Part shown: piece by piece, positions 25,083 to 31,859 of the stretch
How positions within the stretch are numbered: position 1 is the first letter of the stretch
Layout: each line of letters begins with the position of its first letter
NCBI GenBank assembly: GCA_009918675.1
Contig: RGDM01000026.1
Span: 1-39,300, forward strand
Length of the DNA: 39,300 nt
Source of the DNA: a bacterium
GTDB lineage: Bacteria; Bdellovibrionota_B; Oligoflexia; Silvanigrellales; Silvanigrellaceae
Reading direction: 5' to 3'
Notes under the pieces: model-generated
Told to the model about the DNA's origin: nothing
The model's database searches: none
Seen by the model: only the letters and a program-made list of their open reading frames with translations
Translations under genes and position numbers: made by a program

Positions 25083-25215
25083 TGCGAGTCCTTTCGCTGC
25101 GTCTCTTGTCACTATAGACTAGCTGTTTACCACGGAAAACAGCAGGTTGCTTGAACGTCGGTTGTTGCTTTTTGACGTCAGCGGTGGTAACCCGCAGGCT
25201 AAGGAGATTCCACTC

Positions 25216-25794
25216 ATGACAATGTACGAAACCCGTGACTTCCGCAGAGGCCTCAAAATTGAGATGAACAACGACCCATGGGTTATCGTTGATTTCCAGC
25301 ACGTGAACCCCGGCAAAGGAGCCGCTTTCACACGCACGAAAATGAGAAATCTCCGCACGGGCCAAGTTCTCGAGCAAAACATCAAGAGCGGTGACAAAGT
25401 TGCCAAGCCCGATACAGAAGAGCGGAACATGCAATATTTGTATCGCGATTCTGAAGGCTACCATTTTATGGACCAGGCCAACTACGAACAAATCTCGTTG
25501 ACCGAAGACTACGTGGGCGACACGAAGTTCTATCTCCTTGAAAACTCCGTACTGAAGGTTCTCTATTATCAGGGAAAACCTATTGCATGTGAAACAGACA
25601 CTTTCTGCGAACTCAAGGTTGTGGAAACTCCTCCAGGTGTGCGTGGTGACACTGCAACCGGCGGTTCCAAGCAAGCAACTTTGGAGACTGGTCTGGTTGT
25701 GTCCGTGCCTTTCCACATCAACGAAGGTGATATCCTGCGGATTGACACCCGCGATAACACCTATGCTGACCGCGTCAGTGTGCGCGGAAAATAA
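25216..25794 (+). CDS. efp: Elongation factor P
   Basis: Encodes 192 aa. ATG 25216 is chosen because AAGGAG lies 9 bases upstream; the frame extends 23 codons farther without family similarity. EF-P binds ribosomes stalled at polyproline stretches and stimulates peptide-bond formation. Three beta-barrel domains are recognisable: KOW-like (1-65), OB (about 66-130) and C-terminal OB (about 131-192, with SVPFHINEGDILRIDTRDNTY). The tip loop reads NPGKGAAF with Lys34, the position modified by EpmA in enterobacteria or left unmodified in others, so an Arg32-rhamnosylated type is unlikely. No epmA or epmB is in the window. Followed by accB and accC in the same direction, an order known from several deltaproteobacteria-like genomes. 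Confidence 0.96.
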   Translation: MTMYETRDFRRGLKIEMNNDPWVIVDFQHVNPGKGAAFTRTKMRNLRTGQVLEQNIKSGDKVAKPDTEERNMQYLYRDSEGYHFMDQANYEQISLTEDYVGDTKFYLLENSVLKVLYYQGKPIACETDTFCELKVVETPPGVRGDTATGGSKQATLETGLVVSVPFHINEGDILRIDTRDNTYADRVSVRGK

Positions 25795-25866
25795 GTGCTC
25801 GGTTTCTTGTATATCTAATGTTGGGAATGCAGTTGATTGAACTAAATTGAAGGGAGAAATCTCCAC

Positions 25867-26400
25867 ATGATCGATCTTGGCAAAGTTGAAAAACTCATGT
25901 CGCTGATGGCTCAATATGGAGTCGATGTAGTTCAGGCTGAAACTGGGCCTGAGAAAATTGCCCTTGCAAAAAATGCAAACGCAATGGCAGCGATGTCGGC
26001 GCTCTCGTCGGCCTCGGCCTCCGAGCTCTCGGGTACACGGGTGGCGGCGAATCCTACAGCATCTTCGGCAAGCGCGGCGTTGCCCGTGAGCGCGGCAGCC
26101 ACGTCTCCTGCGGCTCCAGCAGCGGCAAGCTCCACACCAGCAGCAGCAAAGCCGATTCCAGAAGGAACCACCATCAGCAGCCCATTTGTTGGAACATTTT
26201 ACCGCTCGCCATCGCCCGATTCTCCGGTTTTTGTCGACATCGGCACACGCGTAAAGAAGGGGCAAACACTCTGCATTGTTGAAGCGATGAAGCTCATGAA
26301 CGAAATTGAGAGTGAGCTCGATGGCGAAGTTGTTGGTATTCTCGTCGATAATGCGAAGCCTGTTGAATTTGGCACACCGCTATTCGTGATTAGGCCTTAA
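25867..26400 (+). CDS. accB: Biotin carboxyl carrier protein of acetyl-CoA carboxylase
   Basis: Encodes 177 aa. An N-terminal helical segment (1-38) is followed by a long Ala/Ser/Pro-rich flexible linker (about 39-97) and the biotinyl domain (about 100-177). The biotin attachment site is VEAMKLMNE with Lys142. [21 protein letters not shown] includes the thumb-like loop typical of AccB. It carries the carboxyl group from biotin carboxylase to the carboxyltransferase, the first step of fatty-acid synthesis. A GAAGGGAG ribosome site precedes the ATG. accC starts 26 bases later, so the two are co-transcribed. Confidence 0.96.
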   Translation: MIDLGKVEKLMSLMAQYGVDVVQAETGPEKIALAKNANAMAAMSALSSASASELSGTRVAANPTASSASAALPVSAAATSPAAPAAASSTPAAAKPIPEGTTISSPFVGTFYRSPSPDSPVFVDIGTRVKKGQTLCIVEAMKLMNEIESELDGEVVGILVDNAKPVEFGTPLFVIRP

Positions 26401-26426
26401 TCGACCGGGGTAGGCACGGGGGACAT

Positions 26427-27779
26427 ATGAAGAAGATTCTTATTGCGAATCGCGGTGAAATTGCGGTTCGAATCATTCGCGCTTGTCGTGAGTTGGGCCT
26501 CAAGACCGTTGCTGTCTATTCACAAGCAGACAAGCACAGTTTGCATGCGAAGTTAGCTGATGAAGCGATTTGCATCGGCCCGGCGGAAAGCAAAAAAAGC
26601 TACCTTAATATCCCCGCGATTATGGCAGCGGCTGAAATCAGTGGAGCTGATGCAATTCATCCCGGTTACGGTTTTTTGTCGGAAAATGCGGCCTTCGCTG
26701 ATGTCTGCCGGAAATGCGAAATTACCTTCATTGGTCCAACTCCAGAGCAGATGCGTGACCTGGGCGAAAAAGTGGCCGCGCGAGCTGTGGCACGCCGCGC
26801 TGGATTGCCATTTTTGCCAGGCTCGAATGGTGCTCTTCCTGATCAGGAAACAGCGCGTCGCACGGCACGAGAAATTGGTTACCCAGTGATTCTAAAAGCC
26901 AGCGGCGGTGGCGGCGGTCGTGGGATGAAGATTGTCTACAATGATGCTGAACTTGAAAAAGCATACCTGAACTGCCGAACAGAAGCCGCTGCTGCGTTTG
27001 GAAATTCAGAAGTGTATCTTGAGAAGTATTTGGAAAATCCTCGTCACGTTGAAATTCAGATTTTGGCCGACAAACACGGCAACGTGATTCATCTCGGTGA
27101 GCGCGATTGTAGTGTACAGCGCCGCCATCAAAAAGTGATTGAAGAAGCTCCTTGTCCACACATCACGCCTGAATTACGTGAGAAGGTTGGTGGCTATGCA
27201 TTGTCATTGGCACGTGAAGTTGGATATCACGGCGCAGGCACTGTTGAGTTCCTCATGGACGACGATAAAAACGTGTATTTCATGGAAATGAACACACGTA
27301 TTCAGGTGGAACATCCGGTCACCGAACAGGTGACAGGCATCGACCTTTTGCAGTGGCAGATTCGTGTGGCGTTTGGCGAAAAACTCCCTTTCAAACAGAG
27401 CGACATCAAGATTAAAGGCCACTCGATTGAATGTCGAATCAACGCCGAAGACCCAAAGACATTCGCACCATGGCCAGGACTCATCAACAATTACAGTGTC
27501 CCTGGTGGCTTCGGTGTTCGGGTTGATGGATTTGCCTACCACGGATACACCGTCGTTCCTCACTACGATTCGCTTGTAGCCAAACTTATTGTTCATGCAG
27601 ACACGCGTGAGCAAGCACTTGCAAAAATGGAATCGGCACTGCGTGAATACATCATTGATGGGATCCGTACGAACATTCCATTCCACTTGGATGTTTTGGC
27701 ACATCCCGAATTCCGCAATAGCAGGCACTCCACCCGCTTTTTAGAACGCGCCGGATTCGTGAAAAACAAGGGGACCTAA
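26427..27779 (+). CDS. accC: Biotin carboxylase subunit of acetyl-CoA carboxylase
   Basis: Encodes 450 aa, the normal length. It catalyses ATP-dependent carboxylation of biotin on AccB using bicarbonate. The N-terminal domain begins [23 protein letters not shown]. The ATP-grasp domain has the glycine loop [13 protein letters not shown], and the active-site region has [16 protein letters not shown] Gly-rich ribosome site (GGGGGA) lies before the ATG. The gene ends 28 bases before the convergent acpS gene. Carboxyltransferase genes accA/accD are not in the window. Confidence 0.97.
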   Translation: MKKILIANRGEIAVRIIRACRELGLKTVAVYSQADKHSLHAKLADEAICIGPAESKKSYLNIPAIMAAAEISGADAIHPGYGFLSENAAFADVCRKCEITFIGPTPEQMRDLGEKVAARAVARRAGLPFLPGSNGALPDQETARRTAREIGYPVILKASGGGGGRGMKIVYNDAELEKAYLNCRTEAAAAFGNSEVYLEKYLENPRHVEIQILADKHGNVIHLGERDCSVQRRHQKVIEEAPCPHITPELREKVGGYALSLAREVGYHGAGTVEFLMDDDKNVYFMEMNTRIQVEHPVTEQVTGIDLLQWQIRVAFGEKLPFKQSDIKIKGHSIECRINAEDPKTFAPWPGLINNYSVPGGFGVRVDGFAYHGYTVVPHYDSLVAKLIVHADTREQALAKMESALREYIIDGIRTNIPFHLDVLAHPEFRNSRHSTRFLERAGFVKNKGT

Positions 27780-27781
27780 TT

Positions 27782-27806
27782 CACTGGCTTGCTCGCAATG
27801 GCAGTG
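27782..27806. terminator. Weak possible terminator between convergent accC and acpS
   Basis: CACTG (27782-27786) can pair with CAGTG (27802-27806), with an inner TTGC/GCAA stem. The stem is interrupted and the T tract is poor, but the position in the 28-base convergent gap is right for stopping both transcripts. Confidence 0.25.
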
Positions 27807-27807
27807 T

Positions 27808-28227
27808 TCAGTTTGTCTCACTGAAAGAAACAATCACCGTTGCAATGGCTATGTCACCGTCGTGCGCAAGCGAAACATCTGCTTGCCAGTGTCCAAGTTT
27901 GGCCAAAAGGCTCTGTGCCTCTGTGCTCAGATTTAAAACAGGGCGTCCGTGTGGGCTGTGTTCAATCCAAACGTCTTGTGGCCCCATTCCTTGCGTGAAC
28001 AAGCCTGTTCCGAGGGCTTTTAGAAATGCTTCTTTGGCAGCAAAGCGGGCTGCAAAAGAGGCCGCTTGTGCGTCGACAAGAGGTTTGCTCTGGCAGTAGG
28101 TGATTTCGTTGGGATGAAAAACTTTTTTAATAAATGAATCACGGCTAATGGACTGAGCGATGCGTGCAATTGAGACCACATCCGTACCAACGCGAAATGT
28201 CTGCCGAGGGAAAGTGATTTCATTCAT
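27808..28227 (-). CDS. acpS: Holo-[acyl-carrier-protein] synthase
   Basis: Encodes 139 aa from ATG 28227, which overlaps the hemH stop codon as ATGA. The enzyme transfers 4'-phosphopantetheine from CoA to the serine of acyl carrier protein. Motifs are the metal ligand Asp16 in VGTDVVSIARI, Glu66 in RFAAKEAFLKALG, and the closing HDGDIAIATVIV strand. It is the right size for the AcpS trimeric class. Although it faces accC, the two lipid genes are on opposite strands; it is translationally coupled to hemH instead. Confidence 0.93.
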   Translation of the reverse strand: MNEITFPRQTFRVGTDVVSIARIAQSISRDSFIKKVFHPNEITYCQSKPLVDAQAASFAARFAAKEAFLKALGTGLFTQGMGPQDVWIEHSPHGRPVLNLSTEAQSLLAKLGHWQADVSLAHDGDIAIATVIVSFSETN

Positions 28228-29483
28228 GGCTTGCTCTCGGGTTTCTGAGTGCTCAATAGTTTTTTCTTTTGACCGACAGGAATTCGACTTGGTTCGCTGA
28301 TCTTTGCATAGTTTGTGCCGCGCTCCATCCCCATGCGCCCAGAGAGATAATAGTTCGCGCACAAACATCCGCCCGCTTGTGAGCTACAAAAGGGTCCCGC
28401 TGCACGTTCGGTAAAGTCGCGCAGGAGAGGGCTTTCGGGTTGGTTCAACAAATCATTTGCACTGCGGCAAACCAGTTGAGCAAGGAAGTCGAGGAAATCG
28501 GGATCAGAGTCGAAATTCTTGACCCGGGTAAACGTCTTTACCCCAAGCTGCTTTGCCTTTTCTGCATATTCGACGTCAATTTCAACCAGAGTTTCAATAT
28601 GGTCAGAAACAAAGGCCACGGGCCAAACGAGCATGTGCTCGACACCCGTCGAACACAGGTGATCAAGGCTATCATCGGTGGTTGGGCTCATCCAACGGAC
28701 CGGTCCAACCGCGCTTTGCCAGCACAAGGTCCAATCAAGTCCTTCGTGAAGGCCGAGCCGTCGAGTGACTTCTTGGACGGTGCGGCGGATTTGATCGGGA
28801 TAGGGATCCGCTTGTGCCACATAACTGAGTGGAAGATTGTGCGCACTGATGAGGAGATGCTTGCGGCCAACAGGAAGGTTGTTCCATGCGCGTTGCAGTC
28901 GTTCGGTCCAGAGTTCAATAAATTCCGGGGAATCGCCGTAGCTGGCGAAACTGCGCACCCGCACACTCAGAAATTCCGAGTGCGCCTTTTGCAGCAAACC
29001 AATTTCGCGGACGCTTGTGCCTGTCGTTGCGCGCGCGCAATGCGGGTACTGACTCAAAAGCCACAACTCTTCGATGTGTTCTTCAACGCATTTGCGCAAC
29101 ACGGTTTCGGCGCGTGGTTCGCTGTAGCGAAAGAGCGGCATCACAGCCGCGAGTTCATAGGGGGTTTGTTTGCCGGCAGGCGCGAAAAGCCTTTGTGCGT
29201 CTGGTCGTGAGCGCAGTTTGGTGTCGAGCATTTCGGCGAGTGACTGCGTTATGGGAAGCTGTGGCGAGCCGCCGCCCATGAGTTGGTAGCGGTCTTTCAC
29301 TTCAGATAATCGCTTTCCAATGATTTTATTTGCAACAAAGGATTGCAGAAACCGACCGAAGGGGATGTCGAGAAGATCGGGGTCGGTAAAAAGCGCGCGC
29401 AGAAACGGTTCGACCTCAGTCTGGTTGGCAGGTCCACCCATGTTGTAAAGTGCAATCAAGACTCGTTTTTTCGACTTTTGCAT
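28224..29483 (-). CDS. hemH: Ferrochelatase with Cys-containing C-terminal extension
   Basis: Encodes 419 aa from ATG 29483, which has an AAGGGGTGA ribosome site; the frame continues about 105 codons upstream, but this part crosses the clpP start on the other strand and has no family similarity. It inserts Fe2+ into protoporphyrin IX. The catalytic His215 is in ISAHNLPLSYV, and Glu297 lies in VSDHIETLVEIDVEY; RYQLMGGGSPQ is the porphyrin-binding lip. The C-terminal part (about 335-419) is longer than in simple bacterial enzymes and has Cys339, Cys366, Cys373 and Cys375, which could hold a [2Fe-2S] cluster as known for animal and some bacterial ferrochelatases. Spacing differs from the human enzyme. 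Cotranscribed with acpS. Confidence 0.93.
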   Translation of the reverse strand: MQKSKKRVLIALYNMGGPANQTEVEPFLRALFTDPDLLDIPFGRFLQSFVANKIIGKRLSEVKDRYQLMGGGSPQLPITQSLAEMLDTKLRSRPDAQRLFAPAGKQTPYELAAVMPLFRYSEPRAETVLRKCVEEHIEELWLLSQYPHCARATTGTSVREIGLLQKAHSEFLSVRVRSFASYGDSPEFIELWTERLQRAWNNLPVGRKHLLISAHNLPLSYVAQADPYPDQIRRTVQEVTRRLGLHEGLDWTLCWQSAVGPVRWMSPTTDDSLDHLCSTGVEHMLVWPVAFVSDHIETLVEIDVEYAEKAKQLGVKTFTRVKNFDSDPDFLDFLAQLVCRSANDLLNQPESPLLRDFTERAAGPFCSSQAGGCLCANYYLSGRMGMERGTNYAKISEPSRIPVGQKKKLLSTQKPESKP

Positions 29484-29682
29484 CGGCTCACCCCTTCGCC
29501 TCAGTATCATAGTCTTCAGCGTTTTGTGCACAAATGTGCCTATGGCACATCCTGACGCCATGACAACTCTTTGTTGGTTCAGCACGACACAAAGGACGTT
29601 GCCCAAAGCGGGGAGCGCCACGTATAGTCGGGATTGCGGTCTGTTACCTTTGTCCTTTGATCCCTGCGCAACGGAGTAGCAC

Positions 29683-30267
29683 ATGCCAAAGTTAGAAGAA
29701 TTGTCCGAATTGCTTGAAGGCAATACAACTAAACACCTGTTCCAGCAGCGGTTGCTGGTTTTGAGTGAGCCTATCAACGCGGCGGTTGCAAAGCGCACTA
29801 TCGAGAGTCTCTTGGCATTGGAAGCGGCCGATTCTCAAAAAGACATTTGGCTGTTTCTCAACAGTCCGGGTGGTGAAGTGAACTCTGGTTTTGCGATCTA
29901 TGACACAATGCGTTTTATTCGGCCGAACGTGAAATGTGTAGTGACCGGCTTATGTGCATCAATTGCCACGGTTATTCTTTTGGGTGCCGACAAAGCGCAT
30001 CGTTATTCGATGCCCAACAGCCGAATCTTGATTCATCAACCGCTCATTGGCGGCACAGTCCAAGGACAAGCTACCGATATCGACATCACCGCGCGAGAAA
30101 TTCTCAAAACACGCGAGAAGTTGGTTGATCTTTACAACAAAGAAACTGGGCAATCATTGGAGCGTTTGCGCAAAGACATTGAGCGCGACTACTGGATGAG
30201 CTCGAATGAGGCGATGGAATACGGACTTATTTCACGCGTCATTAATGGCTGGGGCGAAGTCCGCTAA
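29683..30267 (+). CDS. clpP: ATP-dependent Clp protease proteolytic subunit
   Basis: Encodes 194 aa, normal size for the ClpP barrel subunit. The catalytic triad is Ser93 (GLCASIATV), His118 (ILIHQP) and Asp169 (ERDYWMS); the Ser-His spacing of 25 agrees with the family. The handle helix carries TAREILKTREKLVDLYNKETGQ. No propeptide is obvious. Some core residues differ from the most common version (ASIA for ASMG, GADKAHRYSMP for GAKGKRFALP), so it may be a second paralogue rather than the tig-clpP-clpX copy; clpX is not next to it. The last 26 bases overlap the convergent protoporphyrinogen oxidase gene, and an intrinsic terminator follows at 30302. Confidence 0.94.
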   Translation: MPKLEELSELLEGNTTKHLFQQRLLVLSEPINAAVAKRTIESLLALEAADSQKDIWLFLNSPGGEVNSGFAIYDTMRFIRPNVKCVVTGLCASIATVILLGADKAHRYSMPNSRILIHQPLIGGTVQGQATDIDITAREILKTREKLVDLYNKETGQSLERLRKDIERDYWMSSNEAMEYGLISRVINGWGEVR

Positions 30268-31741
30268 GCCATTCTTCAAAACTATCTTTTCCGCTTTGCA
30301 GGGCGTCGGCAACTCCGACGCCTTTTTTATATATTCCTGCAAAATGTACATTTGGATGTTCAGCTTGGATACGCCACAAGGCGCGCATGCGTGCGTCGTG
30401 GTCGCGATCGGCAATGCCAATCGCGCGCGGCCAACGAACAATATCCACGTGTGTGGGCGATTCATTTTCGCCGATGAGCTTCAGGGTGCGCAGTTCTTGA
30501 AGCGAATATTCACGGAGTTTTGCATCGTCCCAGAGAATCATTTCAGGGTTGCGATCTCCTGCAAGCAGGGCCCGATAAGAATACGAGTTGTGCGGAACAT
30601 GTTGCGGATAAATGGAATGGACAAAGAGCACGCCAAGGAGCCCATCGGAGGAGCGGGGTGCTAATGCACCAAAACCGTCGCGCGTGGCTGGGCTGCGCGG
30701 TCCAGCGAGATTGACGACAATGAGGCCGTGCGTAGGAGTTGATTGCAGCGAATCCCATTCGCGTTGTGAGTCTTTTTGATTCCATTTCAGTTGTGGTGAC
30801 GACCATGGGGTGGCGGTCCAAAAGACCGTGTCAAATTCAAGTGAATCATTCAGCAGAAGTGTACCCTGTTCGGTTTTGCGGATGGATTGAACGGGAGTTG
30901 TAAGCTTGAGTTGAATGGCCGATGAAGCGGTGCGAGAATCTATTTGTAACACGCGAGAAAACTGTTCAATCAATGTGTGCATTCCGTTGGGGAAACTGAG
31001 CAATCCTTGTGGCCAAGCGTGTTTAAGCGCGTCACCTGTGAGTTGATTTTTTTGCTGCTTGCCTCGCAGTGCGCTTGCAAGCATGCCTCGCAGCAGGCTG
31101 CCATAGCGTATTTCCAACTCTGCGAGCCTCGGAAAGGCATGGCGCAGAAGAAGTTGCTCTGCACCACCGCCCCAGATGCCAGTGGCAAAGGGAAGGATGA
31201 AGTTTTCCGCAACCGCGTGGCCAAAATGCCGTTCGAAAAATTTATAGAGAGTTTCGTTCGGATCGGGCGCGAGCTCATTGCCAATCAACAAGTCTTTAAG
31301 AATACGCAAAAACGCTATCGGTGAAAGTAAACCATGCTTCCAAAGTTGCAGCAATGAAGGTCGCAGCGCAACCAGATTTTTGCTGCGGTTGATAAGAAAG
31401 CGAGTCTGAAGTTGGCGTTCTTTGGGCGGCGCAATGAGGTCTTCTGGAGTAAGGCCGAGCTCCTCGAGAGTCTCAAGAAAAATCGTACGGCTGGCAAGAA
31501 CGCCTTGCGCCGCGTGTTCCACCTTTAAGCCTGATAAATGCCGCTGAGTTTGTAAGAGCCCACCCACTCGGTGGGTTGATTCGAGCAAAGTGATTTTAAG
31601 GTTGAGTCCCTGCGCTTCGGCTGACTTCGCGTATTTGGTGATAAGAGTTGCAATTTTAAGAGCAGTGCAGCCTGAACCAACAATTGCAATCCGAAAGTCG
31701 CGCTTTGATTTGTTGTTGGAGTCATGATCTGGCAAATTCAC
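30242..31741 (-). CDS. hemG: Protoporphyrinogen oxidase (oxygen-dependent, FAD)
   Basis: Encodes 499 aa (also called hemY or pgoX type). It oxidises protoporphyrinogen IX to protoporphyrin IX, the substrate of ferrochelatase encoded nearby. The N-terminal FAD fold reads IAIVGSGCTALKIA (18-31) followed by ESTHRVGGLLQT. The usual third Gly of GxGxxG is Ala here. FILPFATGIWGGGAEQLLLRHAFPRL corresponds to the conserved GVYAGDPxxLS region, and HFAGIYKKGVGVADALQSGK near the end is the C-terminal FAD-binding motif. The start is GTG 31741 behind GAGGA. The 3' end overlaps clpP by 26 bases. As a late haem enzyme it belongs functionally with hemH, although clpP lies between them. Confidence 0.88.
   Translation of the reverse strand: MNLPDHDSNNKSKRDFRIAIVGSGCTALKIATLITKYAKSAEAQGLNLKITLLESTHRVGGLLQTQRHLSGLKVEHAAQGVLASRTIFLETLEELGLTPEDLIAPPKERQLQTRFLINRSKNLVALRPSLLQLWKHGLLSPIAFLRILKDLLIGNELAPDPNETLYKFFERHFGHAVAENFILPFATGIWGGGAEQLLLRHAFPRLAELEIRYGSLLRGMLASALRGKQQKNQLTGDALKHAWPQGLLSFPNGMHTLIEQFSRVLQIDSRTASSAIQLKLTTPVQSIRKTEQGTLLLNDSLEFDTVFWTATPWSSPQLKWNQKDSQREWDSLQSTPTHGLIVVNLAGPRSPATRDGFGALAPRSSDGLLGVLFVHSIYPQHVPHNSYSYRALLAGDRNPEMILWDDAKLREYSLQELRTLKLIGENESPTHVDIVRWPRAIGIADRDHDARMRALWRIQAEHPNVHFAGIYKKGVGVADALQSGKDSFEEWLSGLRPSH
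30302..30328 (+). terminator. Intrinsic terminator of clpP, located inside the opposing hemG coding region
   Basis: GGCGTCGG (30302-30309), a 5-base loop, CCGACGCC (30315-30322) and six T residues form a textbook terminator 34 bases after the clpP stop. On the minus strand the same bases encode part of the GVGVADALQSG segment of protoporphyrinogen oxidase. Confidence 0.85.
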
Positions 31742-31745
31742 TGCG

Positions 31746-31764
31746 CAAAATCCTCGCGATTTTG
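31746..31764 (-). promoter_or_regulatory. Leader hairpin overlapping the hemG ribosome-binding site
   Basis: On the minus strand CAAAATCGCGAGGATTTTG forms a 7-base stem with a 5-base loop. The GAGGA ribosome site lies partly in the loop and partly in the stem, 9 bases before the GTG start. Folding could reduce translation. The stem is AT-rich and only weakly stable. Confidence 0.3.
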
Positions 31765-31859
31765 AGATCTCTGACGGGAGTCTTGGATCAGCTGTTCAAC
31801 AGACAATCTCATTGTGTATCATGTGAGTCACTCCCCAAGCCAGGCAAAGGTCACACATT

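Noticed and set aside
25122..25143. GCTGTTT/AAACAGC hairpin before efp
   Set aside because: There is no T tract or matching promoter element; a 7-base stem with two to three GC pairs is weak evidence.
25175..25182. TGACGTCA palindrome upstream of efp
   Set aside because: Eight bases are expected by chance, and the motif's known role is in eukaryotic CREB sites.
24958..26265. A 435-codon minus-strand open frame across efp and accB
   Set aside because: Its start-proximal part is Arg/Cys/Trp-rich low complexity caused by the Ala/Ser/Pro linker codons of accB. Both efp and accB are clear on the plus strand.
29484..29798. N-terminal extension of the hemH frame by about 105 codons
   Set aside because: The extension runs through the divergent promoter and the first codons of clpP. 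The ATG at 29483 has a good ribosome site and begins at the family N-terminus.
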